Assembly (NCBI RefSeq): GCF_019703515.2
Contig: NC_059346.1
Coordinates: 13,485,001 to 13,549,000 of the forward strand
Origin: Myxocyprinus asiaticus
Taxonomy: Eukaryota > Chordata > Actinopteri > Cypriniformes > Catostomidae
Direction of reading: 5' to 3'
Length of the DNA: 64,000 nt
Part shown: piece after piece, positions 10,842-22,009 of the stretch
Layout of the letters: each line of letters begins with the position of its first letter
How positions within the stretch are numbered: position 1 is the first letter of the stretch
The notes under the pieces: generated by a model
Database searches by the model: none
What the model was told of the DNA's origin: nothing
Seen by the model: the letters and a program-made list of their open reading frames with translations, nothing else
Made by a program: the position numbers and the translations under genes

Positions 10842-13156
10842 CAGGGGTGCTTATTACGTTGATCGTGATTGACTGGTCGATCGCAAGACAACCACTGGTC
10901 AATCTCTTTAACAGGTCAAAAGGGAAAGGGAGCAGAAAGAGAAACTACACAAATAATGAGAATCTTAAAGATCACTTTTTATTTCCTTATTTTGGCTTCC
11001 CCATGCACAGATATCTAAAACTTAGGATACCAGGGGAAGACTCATTCATATTTATGAGGAAAGCTTTACCTGATTGGATAGAGTTAGGGTTGGGTTACAG
11101 TTTCTCCAACCAATCAGGTATCACTTTCCTCATGAATATGAATGACTCATCCCCTGCCATCCTACGTTTAGGAAATTTGCCCCCCACACATGGTTTGACT
11201 GACAGGCGGCTCCTTTCTATGTGCATGCTAATATGTGTGCTGTAAAAGAGTGCTCACTGTAATGCAGATACGCGCTTGTGTAACGGTCAAATACACTTCA
11301 AAATGCCTGTCTTGGCAAGGTATTAATAGAAACACAATCAGTCATGTCCATGGTTTGAAATTAACTTTTTTGGCTTACCGGCCACTTTGGCTAGTAGTTT
11401 TCCAAGGTCACTATCTACTCAGCATCTTCACTAGCCAAAATCCCCCTTCCCACAAAAAGTGATAAAGGTAACCAGAGACTTTAACTGCATGCATTTGTTT
11501 GGACATTTTATTTGAACAAGAATGATATTAGTTCAGCAGAACACAAGCCTGATGATTTAATTCACCTTTGGAATATCTGAAATTAAATATAGACAGTTAG
11601 AACAGGAGTAGGATAGAACTTGAAAATGTGGAAAAATCTAGGAAAATTTGTCAATAATTTGTCAACAACTCATGGAAGTTCAGATTTTAACCCCTTCATT
11701 CTAAATTGCACTTGCCTATATGAAAGTTTACCATTGAGCTTTCAGTGTTTCAGTGGCATTTGTAATGATAAGGCCATTACCACAGGTAAGACCATGGATG
11801 GCTTCACATTACTGTGGTTAGGTTAATGTTAATAGTCTTTTCTTAAAAAAAAAAAAAAAAAAAAAAACAAAAACAAATACTAGTCTTTGTTATGAAATAG
11901 CATAAACACATTTAGAAACCTTTAACTACAGCTTTCACAGTTGTAATAAACATACAGTCTAATAGATTTGCCCTAATAGATTTAATATGAATCTTTAACA
12001 GTTAAAGTACCAGTTAACAAAAAAAAAAAAAAAACACATTAAAAAAAAAAAAAACATTATAGTAAGGATGTGTATTTTAAAAACTAACAATGTGTACTTG
12101 TCGTCTCTTGCTCTTGACATTGCTGTTATAATGTAGGGGCTGTCTTGCAGTTTGAGAGGTTTGACTTCCTCCAAATAGAGCTTTATACTAGAATGTTCTC
12201 TGTAGAATTCAAATGGTCACATAAGTTTTGTGGTCTCCACTTGACGCAGCGATATCGAGTGAAACTCGGCTGAATCACGTAAGTTTCGCTCTGTCTGCTC
12301 TCTGGAGCATGCTGTTGTGCGCTGTGGCGGTTCACGCGAAAGCATGCTTCATTCGTCCCGCATAGTTGCACGTGTTCAGTTATGAGAGGCATACTTAGTG
12401 TGTATCAAGCGCTGGAGGCGAGGAGAATACAATGAAATTTGCTTCAGCTGCGGCTCCGAGTCACATGACACAGAACGTTCAAAGCAGGAAAAACCCAGAA
12501 AACTTCACCCGCTAAAGTGTCTAGCAAGAGTGAGGAAGTTACCCGTCAATGCCGATATTTACCCACATTTCGCAGGTTTGCAGGTGTTAATTTAAAACCC
12601 TGGTTATATCTAAAGTAAACGTAAACACCAGGACAAAAAAAAAATAAAAATAAAAAATGTATTCTGAATCTGTGCAGTAGGACTGTTACTGTCTAAGCCA
12701 TTAATATTAATCAAACAACAATAGCTTTAAAAAATATGAATGTATTATAATCTTGCAGTGAAGACCTGTAATCTATGCAGTTCTATGGTATATTTGATAC
12801 TTTATTTTTTATTTTTTTATTATTTCTAAACATTTACTTGAAAATGTAATGATACTGCTTTAAGAAATGTTAAGCACTGTTTTCATAATTTGTTTCTTTG
12901 TTCTTATCTTAAAATCTTATTTTATTCCTGACCGTTTCCTTGAATAAGTAATTGAATAATTACTTGAGAACTTGAAACAGTGTTTAATTAATAAAAAAAT
13001 TAGTTAGTATTAGTCTTTGTATCGAAAATTGTCAAATTTCACCGGTACAGGTTCCAACTACTGAAAGTTTTGTATCTTGACAACACTGCCAACAATCTTA
13101 CTATAATAGCGTTATGAAAAAGCAGATCTCATGTCATACAAGTGTGAGCACCCCTG
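10842..13156. mobile_element. hAT element with CAGGGGTGCT termini and perfect 8-bp target duplication
   Basis: Left end CAGGGGTGCTTATTACG and right end GTGTGAGCACCCCTG are inverted repeats. ATTTAAAG occurs immediately outside both ends (10834-10841 and 13157-13164), a perfect hAT-type 8-bp duplication. The 2,315-bp interior has no recognisable transposase but includes a foldback segment at 11024-11166, poly-A runs near 11845-11866 and 12020-12055, and a CpG-richer part at about 12230-12560. It lies about 100 bp upstream of the TMEM132 exon in the gene's direction, hence in an intron. Confidence 0.88.
11024..11166. repeat. Foldback (hairpin) repeat inside the hAT element
   Basis: Arms of about 57 bp at 11024-11081 and 11110-11166 are imperfect reverse complements: TACCTGATTGG faces CCAATCAGGTA, and ATTCATATTTATGAGGAAAG faces CTTTCCTCATGAATATGAAT. 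The loop is about 28 bp. Probably a snap-back MITE inserted in the larger element. Confidence 0.75.
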
Positions 13157-13589
13157 ATTTAAAGTGTCCCCTGGTTTTTGTTTTATTTAATTCAATGAGT
13201 CTGTTTATTTACCAAGGATCAGGAGGCAATAATGAAAATAAAGCCAAGAGTCTTTGGAAAAAAAATTCCCTTTGTGTGTTTGTGTGTGTGTAGACAGTAA
13301 GCCTGCTTTGAGTGAAACAGATGGTTCATTAGGATAAAGAGACAGAAAGAGACAGATACAGAGATAGAAAAATGCGAGCATATTAAAATGAATAAAAACT
13401 TCTTTACATCTACATATTTGTCAGATGGTTTTATCTAGGGCTGCGTATTGAAAACTACGTCACAATGCAATATAGGCTACATCACGATACATGTCAGGAT
13501 TCAATACATTATGATGCATCACATTATCATAACTGGATTGTGACTGAAGCATTTTATCATAATAAAACCCATGAAAACATTTTCAGCAG

Positions 13590-13660
13590 TAGGCTTTATC
13601 AAGCCCTTGACCTTGCCATAGCTAACGTCATGCTTTACCAGTTGAGCTACAGAAAGCCTT
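13590..13660 (-). repeat. tRNA-derived SINE head fragment
   Basis: On the minus strand CTGTAGCTCAACTGGTAAAG is a good box A, followed about 40 bases on by a weak box B-like GGTCAAGGGCTTGAT. No 3' tail was identified. Confidence 0.55.
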
Positions 13661-13752
13661 TGTCTTCCTCTGCTCACACTGTCACAACTGCCTACATCTC
13701 CTCTGGACAGGGTAAGCCACTGTAGGAGCTGTGCGTGTGTGTGTGTCTGTGT

Positions 13753-13756
<4 letters not shown>

Positions 13757-13842
<86 letters not shown>
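13757..13842. repeat. (GA)43 microsatellite
   Basis: Uninterrupted GA dinucleotide run of 86 bp, preceded by a short TG run. Likely polymorphic. Confidence 0.97.
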
Positions 13843-13846
<4 letters not shown>

Positions 13847-15263
13847 TTGTGGAAAGACCTCATGTTTGTGCCAAGGGCCAACTTTTTCACAAAATGCCCC
13901 CAAAAGTCAACAAAACATCATTGAAATTGAAACCTTTCATTTAGTGGCCATTTTTACTCAAAGTAAAAGGTCCCGGGGGAGTATCTCAGGGCTAAGTGCC
14001 TGGCTCAATGGCAAAATGGCACTGGACCAAGACTGTGACCTCGGCTTCCATATTATATAAAAAAATAAAAAAATGTTTGATTAGAAACCAAACACCTCAG
14101 CTGAAAGACCACAACTTTACTCGATAACCACAAACAGTTAGGCTATTCCAAGGGTCAAGGTTTGGCTGGTTGGCTTTGGCAGTTAGCTCATACCAGCAGA
14201 TGTCGTAACTACACCATTACGGGGGAAAAATAAATTTTTTACACAAACGGCCATTTAAAAGTAGGCATGTATTCTAAAGAAATTTTTCCAGAGTAACATA
14301 TAAAATGCAAATAATAATAATAATAATAATAATACAGTAAATGTTACACAAGTGACTGATTTTTTGAGGGCTCTTAACAGCCTGACATTGTATTTTTCCT
14401 GTCAGCTGAAAGTAGCAGCCGCAAAAGAATATAGCGTAATCAACCTCACGACCAGGTTGCATCCTTCCGCAACTTTGTGTTAGTCAAGCAACTGCCATTT
14501 AGATGAATGGGAATGCTAATAGATAGTGCTCCCCAAAAATATATAAGACCTCTTTGGGCTGTTTGATGCTAGCATTTATGCCCAAACATATTCATGACTG
14601 CTCTATCACATCTGTACTCTAAACACTCATGTTTGAAGTGATTCCTTCATTCTCCTCTAATATACAGTATGTGCACCTCTGTCACAGTAAAATCCCTCAG
14701 CACATGTTCATATTTTCTGTTAAGTATGTGACGGGAGCTCATCAGATCTCTCTGCCAATCAATCGTAAGACAGTCTGCCAAACAGACAGCATGTGCCAAA
14801 TGCTTCAGTGAATCAGGCCCTAAATATACAGTTCTTTCCTGTTATAATTTTAGATTTGTACTTACAGAGCCAATTGAAAAAAAATGATGCCCTACCAGAG
14901 ATACACTAGATTTGCATTTCTTTAAGCAAATACTTGTGCTTGCAAATCAGTAAAAGAATAATGATAAAGTTTTGGGTAAGTTTAGGTTGATGGCTTTGAA
15001 AATGCAACGTCAGAGCCACTTTGCCATAGTCGTGACACTTAACATGCGTCTTGTATTCTGTCGACTGTGCACAAGAATCAACATTCAACTCCAAACGTCT
15101 TGTCAGTGTAAAAACAGCTATAGATGGTTTAATTGATGAGAACAATAAGACCAATTCAGTATGCAAATAAATGCAAGAAGATCAATTGCAATTCAGAATG
15201 ATAATTTTGCAATGAAGTCATCACTGCGTAAGTTAATGCGAGATTTACAAACTTTAATATTAA

Positions 15264-15638
15264 AGGTGCTGTAAGCGATTTTAGCTGTTCTAGATTTTCC
15301 ACAAGCTATGCCGTTAGATTAGCCACGCCCCCTCTTTCCAAAACCCTGCACTCCAAAAATACCAAATTAGCTTTATTGAGACCGAGACTGAGCAGAAGCG
15401 CTTGTCAAAAACAACAGCAGCCAAATTGTGCTCTCAACTGACAACTTTTATGAGCAACATGGCAAAAACTGGCCCACAGACATATTTTTGTTCACTGTTT
15501 ACAGAGAGTCTAGTGCTGTCACAGAGACCGGTGAGGTATCTTACGACACTTATTTCATTAATATCTTTCAGGTAGTAGGACAATTTTTTTGCGTACCTTT
15601 CCATGCAAAAAAATTAATAAAATTTGGTTACAGCCTCT
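15264..15638. mobile_element. TTAA-flanked MITE
   Basis: Inverted ends AGGTGCTGTAAGCG and GGTTACAGCCTCT are each next to TTAA (15260-15263 and 15639-15642). The 375-bp body has no transposase. It appears to be of the same mechanistic class as 5498-5827 but a different family. Confidence 0.72.
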
Positions 15639-15642
15639 TTAA

Positions 15643-16421
15643 ATTTCACATAAAGCTGAAGTTATCTACAAGAAGTCTGAATGGAGTCTCTGTACGTTCA
15701 AGCTGAATTAACTGCAGAAAATTGTGGAGAAGAAAAAGATGACGACAAATAAAATAAAAAAAATAGTGCCTTGCATGAACTGTAATTTCTTCTCACATGT
15801 CTCTTTAACTTCACATTGGCTAACTTCAGAAAAAAAAAAACATGATACATCAGAGAATGGAAGTACTTGACAATATTACACATTTTAAACAGTTAGAGTT
15901 TAGAGCTCAGCTCTTTATAAGCCAAATATAAAATAATAAAATATATAAAAATATATAAAATGATGCAACATACAATCCAAGTTCTTCAATAGATTTTTTT
16001 ATTCTTATTTTCTTTGCATTTTTTTCTCTCTTCTTCTTTTGTTGCAATACAACAGATTTCCTGCTGATTCAGGGACTCTCATTTGCATGTTCTAAAATAG
16101 TGACAGAATGGAGACCAACAGAAATTCACCCAGCTGCCTGGGATAGAACAGGGGTATATGTTGCTTTATCTCTCTGTAACTCTCTATCCTTAGGTAGCGG
16201 AGGTGAAGCATAGTAAAGGTGTGAAAATATAATGAAGATTTGGTATGGCACTGCGTTTTACAACAAGAGTTTAAACACATACTAATCCCTTCAGAGAGAG
16301 ATACTCCTTCAGTGATTCATTTTAAATCAACACTGAAACAAAACACACGTGAGGCCTTGAGGACCTAGCGTCTTGAAAAACAAGGTGGAGATGATGGGAA
16401 ATAGATAAATTAAAAAACACA
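15643..16421. other. Unassigned AT-rich stretch
   Basis: No supported gene, repeat end or RNA feature. Contains A/T homopolymers (near 15830-15840 and 16018-16026). Confidence 0.4.
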
Positions 16422-16425
16422 TTAA

Positions 16426-17315
16426 AGAAACAGTACACTTCAAAATGAAAATTCTGTCATAGTTAACTCACCCTCATGTTGTTCCAAACAAGTTTGCTTT
16501 ATGTTTCAGTGGAACACAAAAGTGGACAATTTTAAATGACTTGTTTGCTATATTCCAAATCTTTTAAAGCCATACAACAGCTTTGTTTGAAGAACATACC
16601 ATCATTTCATTTTTTTTTTTTTTTTTGTCTAGAATTAAAAAAATGGCACATGTTCGGTTACTACATAGGGAAGAACAATTCCAACAGGGGATATTTATGC
16701 TTTTGTTGCGCTTTTTGGAGCTTGCAATACGTAGTCACTACAAACGGTCATTGTATGTAAAAAGACTCGAAAAATGTTTAATTCCAATTAAAAACTAACA
16801 GTATACAGTAGTGATGTCAAAAGTACGGGAACTATGAGGCCCTATTATGTTTTTTTGGGATTTTACCTTTCCTTTAGTGTGTAATATAGCTGTTTGTGCT
16901 GTTTGGGAGTTACTTTCTCCCACAGAAAACACTGCTCTTGAACTGCCTGAAATGCCTGGTTTGCAGTCCAGCCATTACTTCCGTGACATAGCTACGTTAC
17001 TATGCAACACATTTGCATAATGCCAGCCTCAAGAACGCGTTGCTCAGGAAGCCTCGGGAGCTAAAACTCTGTTATGGTAAGGGCGTAACATTTCCGAAAC
17101 ACGCTCTAAGCGGTTGACCAATCACAACAGACTGGGCTAGCTGACCAATCAGAGCAGACTGGGCTTCATATTTTTCTGTGATATCAGTGAAATGTTACTG
17201 GTATTGGTGCCAGCTACTGAAATTTTGGTATCATGACAACACTAGTATACATGTTTGGAAGAACATGAAATTGAGTAAATAGAATTTTCATTTTTGGGTG
17301 AACAATTTCTTTATT
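16426..17315. mobile_element. Angel-like inverted-repeat element, internally expanded
   Basis: The left end (AAAATGAAAATTCTGTCAT, then CTCACCCTCATGTTG) and the right end (GAATTTTCATTTTTGGGTG) are inverted relatives of the ends of the 252-bp palindrome at 6242-6493. This copy is about 890 bp long with unrelated sequence between the arms, including a duplicated CCAATCA motif phrase near 17118-17165. TTAA precedes the left end (16422-16425); the right target copy is unclear. It may be a palindromic MITE split by later insertions. Confidence 0.6.
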
Positions 17316-18939
17316 AATTTGTAGTGTTCTGATGAAAGAATTCAATACATGATATAGCATTAATGCCCATTCTGTCATTTCCGCCTCACCACCAGCAAGC
17401 ATGACATAATCGCAGCACCCAAATGCCCCAAAGGACTGACAGAAAAAGAATTGAAAAGTGGAATGTTTTGTGACAGCCCTGGGGAGCAGTGATACGGAGG
17501 TTGTGCGCTATTAAACACGCAGCTTCGGCAGATGGAGGTAACATCGTCCAGAGAACAGCATCTCTCTGTGTCACAAGTCAATTCTTTATTGCGCTCTCAG
17601 GGCTACAAAGTGGACCATAATTCTGAGCCCAAATACCTCCACTCTGATTTGTTTCAGCTGCTGGGCCCAAGGCAGATGCCACCCTCCACGTTCCTAAACT
17701 TTCACTTTCTCAGGCCACTTTTCAAATGTCAAACATTTCTCACGAAGTTGTGAATTTCATTGCGGCGCCTTAGACGGCATTACACTAAGCTTGAATTTAA
17801 ACTTGAACTCGCATGTACTGCCTGGAGAGTTCTAAATCTTTGCCCTGGGTTCTTAGAATGTAGGCTACTTCCTGACCATTCAAATTAAATCTTACACCAT
17901 GTTTTAACCAGATAACGTGACACACGATAAATCCTACTGCTTCCAATTTAAACTGAGTGTATCTCTCTTAACCAGCCACAAGCGACAAGACATTTTGATG
18001 ATCAGTTGGTTTTCAATTCTGTTGCTTTGTACTTCTACTGGGTAGCCCCACTCACAACAAAATCGTATCTGTCCATAATCTTGCATCACAAAGCCATTTA
18101 TTAAATGTTTTGATTTGGCTGTGATTTTAATGCTTTAACCAGCAGCTTATCATAAATTTGCCAGGTAGGACATGCTCCAGATAAATGTCTTTCAACCATT
18201 AGGACTGGAATGTTGATGTTTTTTATTTCATCAAGGATAATGAAGACGAGATGAAAGACACACCATGGCGATAATTAAACTATTTTAAATAAAACACATT
18301 GTTGATGAAAATATAATGAGAAAAAATATTACTGCAAGATAATAATGCATAAACAGAAGAAAAATCATCTACAGAAAAATATGTTTATAGGCCTTTATCA
18401 CAGTCCGCATGTCGTCACATCCAGCACTGAATAGCGTAACCACACATCCGCCCATCGATCTGTCTATGGATGATCGTAGTATTTCTCAATAAGTTTAGCC
18501 AACTTGGATGCACTTGGCAGTAAACATCAGCCATTTAATCGTTTCTTTAGATTAACACAGCACTTCACCTTGTGTGTTATCTACTACTTTAATATGTTAT
18601 AGAATCCAAGCAAGATGATTATCAGCACAAAGATTTCCCAGTTAATGAGAAGCTGCGCACGCTGTTCAGCTCCCAGAGGATGAAAGTGCTCAACTCAAGT
18701 CTGAAGAGACAGCATTTAAGTGTTTTAATATCAGTGTTTTCACTATTACAGCATGCTCATCTTCTGTTTGTAAATATAATACAGTTGTAGACACTGGGAC
18801 ATTTATCTCTATGTTTTATTTACATTGTATTCTGTTGCGACTCGCAAGTGGACGCTTCAATCATCGTACTCAAACCACGAGTATATAACTCCATGAATAC
18901 AATGATTAAACCTGTTATTTTCTGTAATCGGAATCTGGG
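17316..18939. other. Unassigned stretch holding one copy of a 59-bp inverted duplication
   Basis: No gene supported. Positions 17608-17666 are exactly the reverse complement of 20170-20228. The rest is ordinary AT-rich DNA with no element ends that I could pair. Confidence 0.45.
17608..17666 (+). repeat. 59-bp inverted duplication, copy 1
   Basis: Begins AAGTGGACCATAATTCTG and ends GTTTCAGCTGCTGGGC. Every base matches the reverse complement of 20170-20228, and similarity stops abruptly at both ends. The flanks here are ordinary mixed sequence, so this may be the source copy. Confidence 0.95.
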
Positions 18940-19060
18940 ATGGAAATTAGTGGTCAACTGATATATCGCAGAGGCCGAAATATCGGCAGATATTCTATCT
19001 TTTTTAATTAATCGCATTGACCGATACATTTTCCCGTTCAGCAGATTTTTTTCTTGAGGG

Positions 19061-19260
19061 CGCCAAAAATCTCCTGCTTGCACGGTTTGTTTTGTTGTTA
19101 CGTGCCATCGTGTTACTACAATAAAAGACCGGTGTGCAACACAGTGTCATTTAAACGGTCCGCCAAAAATCTCCTGCTTGCACGGTTTGTTTTGTTGTTA
19201 CGTGCCATCGTGTTACTACAATAAAAGACCGATGTGCAACACAGTGTCATTTAAACGGTC
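19061..19260. repeat. 100-bp tandem duplication
   Basis: Positions 19061-19160 and 19161-19260 are direct copies that differ at one base that I can see (CCGGTGTG versus CCGATGTG). Each begins CGCCAAAAATCTCCTGC. The near identity means a recent event within the hAT element. Confidence 0.95.
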
Positions 19261-20169
19261 CGCATATCAGAGCCGCAGGAGTCACGTTTGAGCTCATAAT
19301 GTTAAATTGCTCGCCTGTTTCATTCTCCCTCTCTCTCCTAAACAGTTCCCTGTAACTGTCTTTTCGAATGATAAAAAGACAAATATATATAAAACTAATA
19401 TCATATACCATCTGCAAATATGCACATATCTTGTTAAAACAGATGTAATAAACCTCACACAACTTCAGCAGATCCAGCATCCTGTGGAACACTCATACAT
19501 CTTCCTCTGAAGCACGTATTCTAACAGTCTCTCCTCTACAGTTCCCTGTCACCTTTAACATTCTTTTTAATGATAAAAGGCAAATATCAATAAAACTTGT
19601 ATTATATACCGTTTGCAAATATACAGATGCCTCATTTAAACAGATGTAATTCATGAACCTCACGAAAATCCAGTGTTTTCTTTCCGTCGAGAGCTCATAT
19701 AATATATTCCCCTGAAGTGCGTATTCTATCAGCCAGAATCAAAAACTTCATGATCAAAAGTTCCTCTCAAATCATGATGGTCTGACCTGTGACAATCCAA
19801 GCAGGTGATCCAGGCCATTTAAACTGTCAGGAGTTTGCTGCTGCTCGCGCTGGATGCACACGAGCTCGTGAGTGCAATTTCAAGGCTGCGTCCGAAACCA
19901 GGAAAATGCTACCTCTGGAGGCTGTATACTGAGGTATTGTACAATTGGTTTGATTCAGTGTTTATTTATTTATTTATTTATTTTTTGAGTAAATGCAATT
20001 GCTAATGTGGACATGCCATTCATGGTTGCTGGACTACTGTGTGTACTGGTATTTCCTTCTTTCTTATATATTAACAATTTCTTCATGTGCAAATAAATGA
20101 CTACAATTTTATGACTAAACAGAAATTTGAAGAAACTGCTATCTACCATTTAAAAAAAAAAAACAAACA

Positions 20170-20228
20170 GCCCAGCAGCTGAAACAAATCAGAGTGGAGG
20201 TATTTGGGCTCAGAATTATGGTCCACTT
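20170..20228 (-). repeat. 59-bp inverted duplication, copy 2
   Basis: Exact reverse complement of 17608-17666, embedded between an A-rich run (ending AAACAAACA) and GTTTTGTTTTG inside the hAT element. Low-complexity flanks on both sides suggest the 59 bp was pasted into an A/T tract. Confidence 0.95.
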
Positions 20229-20428
20229 GTTTTGTTTTGTGTGAAATTTAGTAAATATAGTGCTAAATAAGAGTTTGTTTGTTTGTTTTTTAGCAATTTT
20301 TATGTTTGTTATTTACTATATTAAATTGTGTGATATATCAGCATTGTATCGGCCTATCGGCCACCCTACTCTCTGGATATCGGCATCAGCCATTAAAAAA
20401 CCTATATCAGTCGACCACTAATGGAAAT

Positions 20429-20807
20429 GTTTCTTTATTTGAACATTTTTAAATGGACCTTATCATACATGGAGGTTATAAAAAGTAAGTACATGAAAGC
20501 AATGTGATCAATATCATCGCAAATACTCTGTATAGTCTTTACTCAGAATATTCGTTTTTTTGTGACATGCTGTATACCCCTGTCTTGTTGTAATGTTCTT
20601 TAATGTGTAAATGTACTCTTGTTTGTACTATAGTCTTGCATTCCTCCACTAAAAAAAAATTTACTTATACTCTGTGACGTGTTCCCTGATCACACACATC
20701 CTGTTTAAAATCATAAAACAATGGCACAGTTTTTCTTTACTTCATCATCCCTGAGTAATGATTGGAAGGTGAGGTAGGTCTGTTTAGATTAAGGACTTGA
20801 GATGAAT
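20429..20807. other. Unassigned AT-rich stretch
   Basis: Nothing recognisable; no frames, repeats or RNA features supported. Confidence 0.4.
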
Positions 20808-22005
20808 TATACATAAAATAGTCCATAATAATTCTGCGCTGTGGGCACTGTCACTGTGTAGAAAGGGGAGTGTCCAAGGGAATGGTCCCGGACGTGGACG
20901 AGGTCCGGCGACCACAATGTGCTCCCCTCAGTGGTCCATGGCGTGAGGGGTGGCGGCTTCTGTGGCTTCCTGGAGCCACGGTGAGCGTGAGGGGAAGGGC
21001 AGCCCAGCACCCATGCCCGCCAGCCTTGGCGAATGCTCCAATCCCCTGGTGCCCATCTATTTCGGCCTGTAATCTCCCCGCTCTCTTCCTGGATATGCGA
21101 GTTCGCCAGTGTGCACACATGGAGATTGAAGCTGGCTCCCCGAGGAGAGGCACGCTCTGCATTTTTATGAGAGCATTCATGAGTCTCCACTCACATCAGG
21201 TGTGCCTCATCCGCTGCCCAAACGTGGCTTATAAAGTTGCGTCTCTCCTCATCTCCAGCCCACTTCCGTTGTGAGTCTGGCTGAAGGATGACCCTAAAAG
21301 CGGGGCAACAATGACGAGAGGGAAGAGAGGGTCTCTATTCAGGGAAGTACCCGCATTCTCCACCAATGTGGCAAGATGAGAAAGGGACTGACACAGCGGG
21401 TGTGGAGTTTATTGGAAATAATAATGGTGTTCAAAATAAAGGGGACCTGGTGTCCCAGTGGAAGGGGACATTGTGTAGGAAGGGGAGTGTCCAGGGGAAT
21501 GATCTAGGACAAGGGCGTGGTTCGGCGACTGCAACGCGCTCCCCTTGGTGGTCCATGGGGCAGGGGCTACTGTGGCAGCCTGTCTTCCCTGGAGCCGCGT
21601 CGAGTGTAAGGGGAAGGGCGGCCCGGCATCCATGCCCATTGGCCACGACGCGTGCTCCAATCCCCCGGCATCGCATCTAGTTCACACCAGGGGTCCAGGG
21701 GTGCAGGTATGGCACGCATCTATCTCAGCCGGTACACTCTCCACTCTCTTCCTGGACAAGAGAGGACGCCAGTGTGTGCAAACATGGATATAGAAGCTGG
21801 CTACTCGAGAAGAGGCACACTATGCATTTTTATGACAGAGTTGATGAGGCTCCACTCACATCAGGTGTGCCTCATCATCCGCTGCCCAAATGAGCTTAAA
21901 GTTGCGCCTCTCCTCATCTCCAGCCCACTCCTGTTTTGAGCCAGGCTGAAGGACAGCTCTAAGAGGCCAGGTGACAATGACGGAGAGGGAGGAGCAGGTC
22001 GTTCG
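20808..22005. repeat. GC-rich two-copy tandem repeat, unit about 0.6 kb
   Basis: Two diverged head-to-tail copies lie at roughly 20808-21335 and 21410-22005. Matching phrases include GGGGAGTGTCCAAGGGAATG (20865) with GGGGAGTGTCCAGGGGAATG (21482), CACTCACATCAGGTGTGCC (21189 and 21854) and CCTCATCTCCAGCCCACT (21246 and 21910). Offset grows from about 616 to 665 bp through indels. Base composition is GC- and CpG-rich, unlike the surroundings, so open frames on both strands are long but show no conserved protein. A TATA-like TTATAAAG in copy 1 (near 21230) is absent in copy 2. Function unknown; an old LTR or satellite-like origin is possible. Confidence 0.8.
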
Positions 22006-22009
22006 CCAC

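Larger units (their letters stand above)
13165..15259. other. Intronic/intergenic DNA with small repeats
   Basis: No supported gene. Contents are a degraded SINE head on the minus strand near 13590-13660, the long GA microsatellite at 13757-13842, a short repeat remnant near 13980-14055 (AAGTGCCTGGCTCAATGGC), and an (AAT) run near 14307-14332. Long open frames over the GA run are repeat artefacts. Confidence 0.5.
18948..20420. mobile_element. hAT-type non-autonomous element with perfect 8-bp target duplication
   Basis: Left end TAGTGGTCAACTGATATA and right end TATATCAGTCGACCACTA are inverted repeats. ATGGAAAT flanks both sides (18940-18947 and 20421-20428). The 1,473-bp interior holds a 100-bp tandem duplication (19061-19260), a partial second set of related phrases (19500-19690), and a 59-bp insert at 20170-20228 copied from 17.6 kb. 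No transposase frame. It is related by its ends to 7451-9067 and, more distantly, to the fragments at 45480 and 54541. Confidence 0.88.

Noticed and set aside
9836..10862. Plus-strand open frames opposite the TMEM132 exon
   Set aside because: They are shadows of the minus-strand exon, with no protein similarity of their own.
13739..14060. Open frames of alternating Arg/Glu and Ser/Leu across the GA run
   Set aside because: They are direct translations of a dinucleotide microsatellite and have no gene context.
20807..21939. Many overlapping open frames on both strands
   Set aside because: High GC content lowers stop frequency; the two repeat copies do not preserve any one frame, and no domain is visible.
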